DNA from: Urechis unicinctus
Taxonomy: Eukaryota > Annelida > Polychaeta > Xenopneusta > Urechidae
DNA: 64,000 nucleotides
Assembly (NCBI GenBank): GCA_034190875.2
Contig: CM067356.1
Span: 34,669,889-34,733,888, forward strand
Direction: 5' to 3'
The notes under the pieces were generated by a model, which was given only the letters and a program-made list of their open reading frames with translations, searched no databases and was not told the DNA's origin. Below, piece after piece: positions 62,006 through 64,000 of the stretch. Position 1 is the first letter of the stretch. The number at the start of each line of letters is the position of its first letter. The position numbers and the translations under genes were made by a program.

Positions 62006-62108
62006 TACTGTTTGGAGCGACGAGGTAGTTTTTGGTATTCCGTGCTATATAGAAGCTGCGATGTATGTAATCGTCTGACATAACTGCGCCATCGAATGAA
62101 AAACAAAA
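62006..62108. other. ~103-bp segment present only in copy B
   Basis: Copy A runs from ATAATCTGAA into ACAACCTGACATAG (about 6681); copy B has about 103 bp more here. Only short A-rich microhomology marks the junction. Confidence 0.8.
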
Positions 62109-62431
62109 ACAACATGACATAGTGTATATATTGCTGCCTGTCGAAATATTTCGCGCTGATTACATGTTCTTTCTCCCACAATACAGTCTCTTCACGGTGA
62201 TTAAGCCATAACATTACTATGTATTACATCCAGAGTAAGCTAGATAACCTCGGGTTGCACTTTTAACAGCAGAAGCGGATTCAAAAGTAAGCAAATTAAT
62301 TTGCCTACAGAAGTCTGAGTGTCGACTATCACCCCGATATTCTTCCTATGAAACTGCGCGTTCGTGGTACAGGTTCTTTGCAACACCGAGAGTGTACCAG
62401 GACGGGGTAAACTTCATGATGTGAGGGGGCT

Positions 62432-62670
62432 CAACGGGTAATTGCATTACGCTCGCCTTTGCACCCGCTGTCTCGTCCAACTTATTCATTTGAATCCTCC
62501 ACTAAAGTAAGCTTACCCTTTGATACTAAAGCCGATCAGTTGTGTTGCATTCCTAATAGTAATGTATGCATGCATGTTTGCACTTCATTATATTTGTCAA
62601 TTACGGTGTGCGTAACGAACCAAATTAAATAGATACTATGGAGGAATGGTCAGAATTCGTGGATTTAGCT
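62432..62670. other. 239-bp segment present only in copy B
   Basis: The segment is flanked by GCT on both sides; copy A (about 7271) has one GCT. It includes the start of an 87-codon frame (62638-62901) that copy A therefore lacks. Its left part resembles a stretch about 4.8 kb upstream, at 57612-57695. Confidence 0.8.
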
Positions 62671-64000
62671 TCTTTGGTGGCGGTAGGACTGGCATCAGAT
62701 TGCAAGACGATTGCAAGACGTAGCTGTAAGTGTTATGCTACGAGTGCCACATGTCAAAGACTAACGGTGCAGCTACTTCCCTGGCGCTATATGTCTAGCC
62801 ATATTTGCCGCTTCCATTTCCGTACATTTACTATAGCATACCAACTAAAGTGCAATCACGTCGTAACGAGAGCAGTTATCGCTTCGGATGACGATGAATA
62901 ATGGTACGATGACGCATAAAACATTGTGGATTTGACGAATAATCAACTGACTTGCACACAAGATATACACTCCACTCAATATAAAGAGATAAATATCTAA
63001 CGAGCAAGCATCTGTTGGTGCTAATCAATATTATTGGCTTTCGACGTCGCAATGAACGGTGGTCAATATGCAAGTGTTTAATGCGCAATATTTACTATGA
63101 AAGTTGGTAAATTGTTCAATGCACTTTCTTCAGCATATTATGCGCCACAATTGCACAGTTATTGATATTTTCGGAATGCACCAAAGGAGGCACACAAACT
63201 ACAGTAAAAATTCAAGGTTAGCCATGCTAATCAAACAAATGGTCGAATGATTGATAATCATTGATCATTTGAGACTTTAAGTTGAAACGTGGCAATGCTA
63301 TAGCTTTAAAACTGCTGCTTATTAACCTGATCGAATAATCAGAAATAACAATTTTCTATTCTGCGATATATTAATGACTTCAATGCATCCAATAAAGCAC
63401 TTTATGTGCTTGTTTGCCACCGGTTTGGCACCCTTGTAAGGATTAGGAAGACTAAAAGACAAATACAAATGATCAGCTGCAGCGACGAAAAATTAGGCTC
63501 GTTGCAAAATTCAACCTGGCATTTCAAATCAGTGCTATTCACATCTGAGCAGTTATAATTGCAATGATTGGCCAGCTGTATTATGCTGCATACTCACGAT
63601 CATCGGAAATCGCAATTTGTATATGACGAATATTTAAGTGACTCCTTAGAAATATGCCATCTGACAACATCTGAAACATTCTCGCATTATACAACAACAA
63701 CAACAAATGGCCAAAAGTGCAAGTCATAACCTTAACCAAAGTTGCATATTCTCATTAAATAATTCACAAGCATTCCATGAATTTCTAAAAGTGCCTTGGT
63801 AACTATGCACGAAAAAATGTTAGCTGCCTGAAACTATTGAGCCACTGACATTCCAGCGAGTGTAAAGCCGTTTTGTAGATACCACCACGAGAGTTTGTCC
63901 CAAATTAAATCATGAACCAAGAAAAGTTACAAAGAGCTAAGTTGAAATTAAGATGGTCGTATGATGACATTCAGCACAACCAAGTGAGAAGATTGATCTC

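Larger units (their letters stand above)
54143..64000 (+). repeat. Long direct duplication, copy B
   Basis: Matches 1-8600 in order and orientation; the offset grows from 54143 at the left to 55400 at the right because B has more sequence. Single-base changes are spread evenly, and the larger differences are discrete segments listed separately. The match is still running at base 64000. Small frames kept in both copies (for example 54245-54430 with 101-283, and 60332-60565 with 5195-5428) show as many or more amino-acid-changing than silent differences, so no gene is called here. Confidence 0.97.

Noticed and set aside
62638-62901. 87-codon ORF in copy B starting MEEWSEFVDLASLV
   Set aside because: Its first codons lie in a segment absent from copy A and the remainder differs between copies without sign of constraint; no family recognised.

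Overview
This is a gene-poor, AT-rich stretch of nuclear DNA, probably from a eukaryote with a fairly large genome. Very long (TA)n and (CA)n tracts, the absence of any long ORF, splice-site-flanked coding fragments and a solo-LTR-like block support this. One fragment resembles the animal form of GCN1, so an invertebrate is the most likely source, but the lineage is not proven. No bacterial operon, CRISPR array, tRNA or rRNA gene was recognised.

The dominant structure is a long direct duplication. Bases 1-8600 (copy A) reappear as 54143-64000 (copy B) in the same orientation, with roughly 1-2.5% substitutions by eye and about ten indels. Both copies are cut by the window ends, so the true repeat is longer than what is visible. 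The spacing is 54.14 kb at the left and 55.40 kb at the right, because copy B keeps several segments that copy A lacks. The arrangement fits a tandem array with a unit of about 54-55 kb, a segmental duplication with a unique spacer, or two divergent haplotypes placed one after the other by an assembler. The sequence alone cannot decide between these.

Layout: 1-8600, copy A with one (CA)n tract and a GC-rich hairpin block; 8601-13089, non-coding with a (TA)n and a (CA)n tract; 13090-14330, a small island of higher GC holding the only convincing coding signals, namely a GCN1-like exon with an in-frame TAG, a coiled-coil exon candidate and an opposite-strand exon candidate; 15743-16036, a second GC-rich candidate exon on the minus strand; 16366-18110, two old copies of a ~500 bp repeat with a Pol III B-box-like motif; 18111-46397, mostly featureless AT-rich DNA with several long TA tracts; 46398-46689, a probable solo LTR; 46690-54142, featureless with two more TA tracts; 54143-64000, copy B.

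The genes cannot be assembled into a pathway. GCN1 is the ribosome-associated HEAT-repeat activator of the eIF2-alpha kinase GCN2, but only one exon is seen here and it carries a stop, so it is more likely a relic or part of a broken gene copy than an active locus. Small ORFs shared by copies A and B change mostly at amino-acid-altering sites or lose their frame, which argues that they are not genes.
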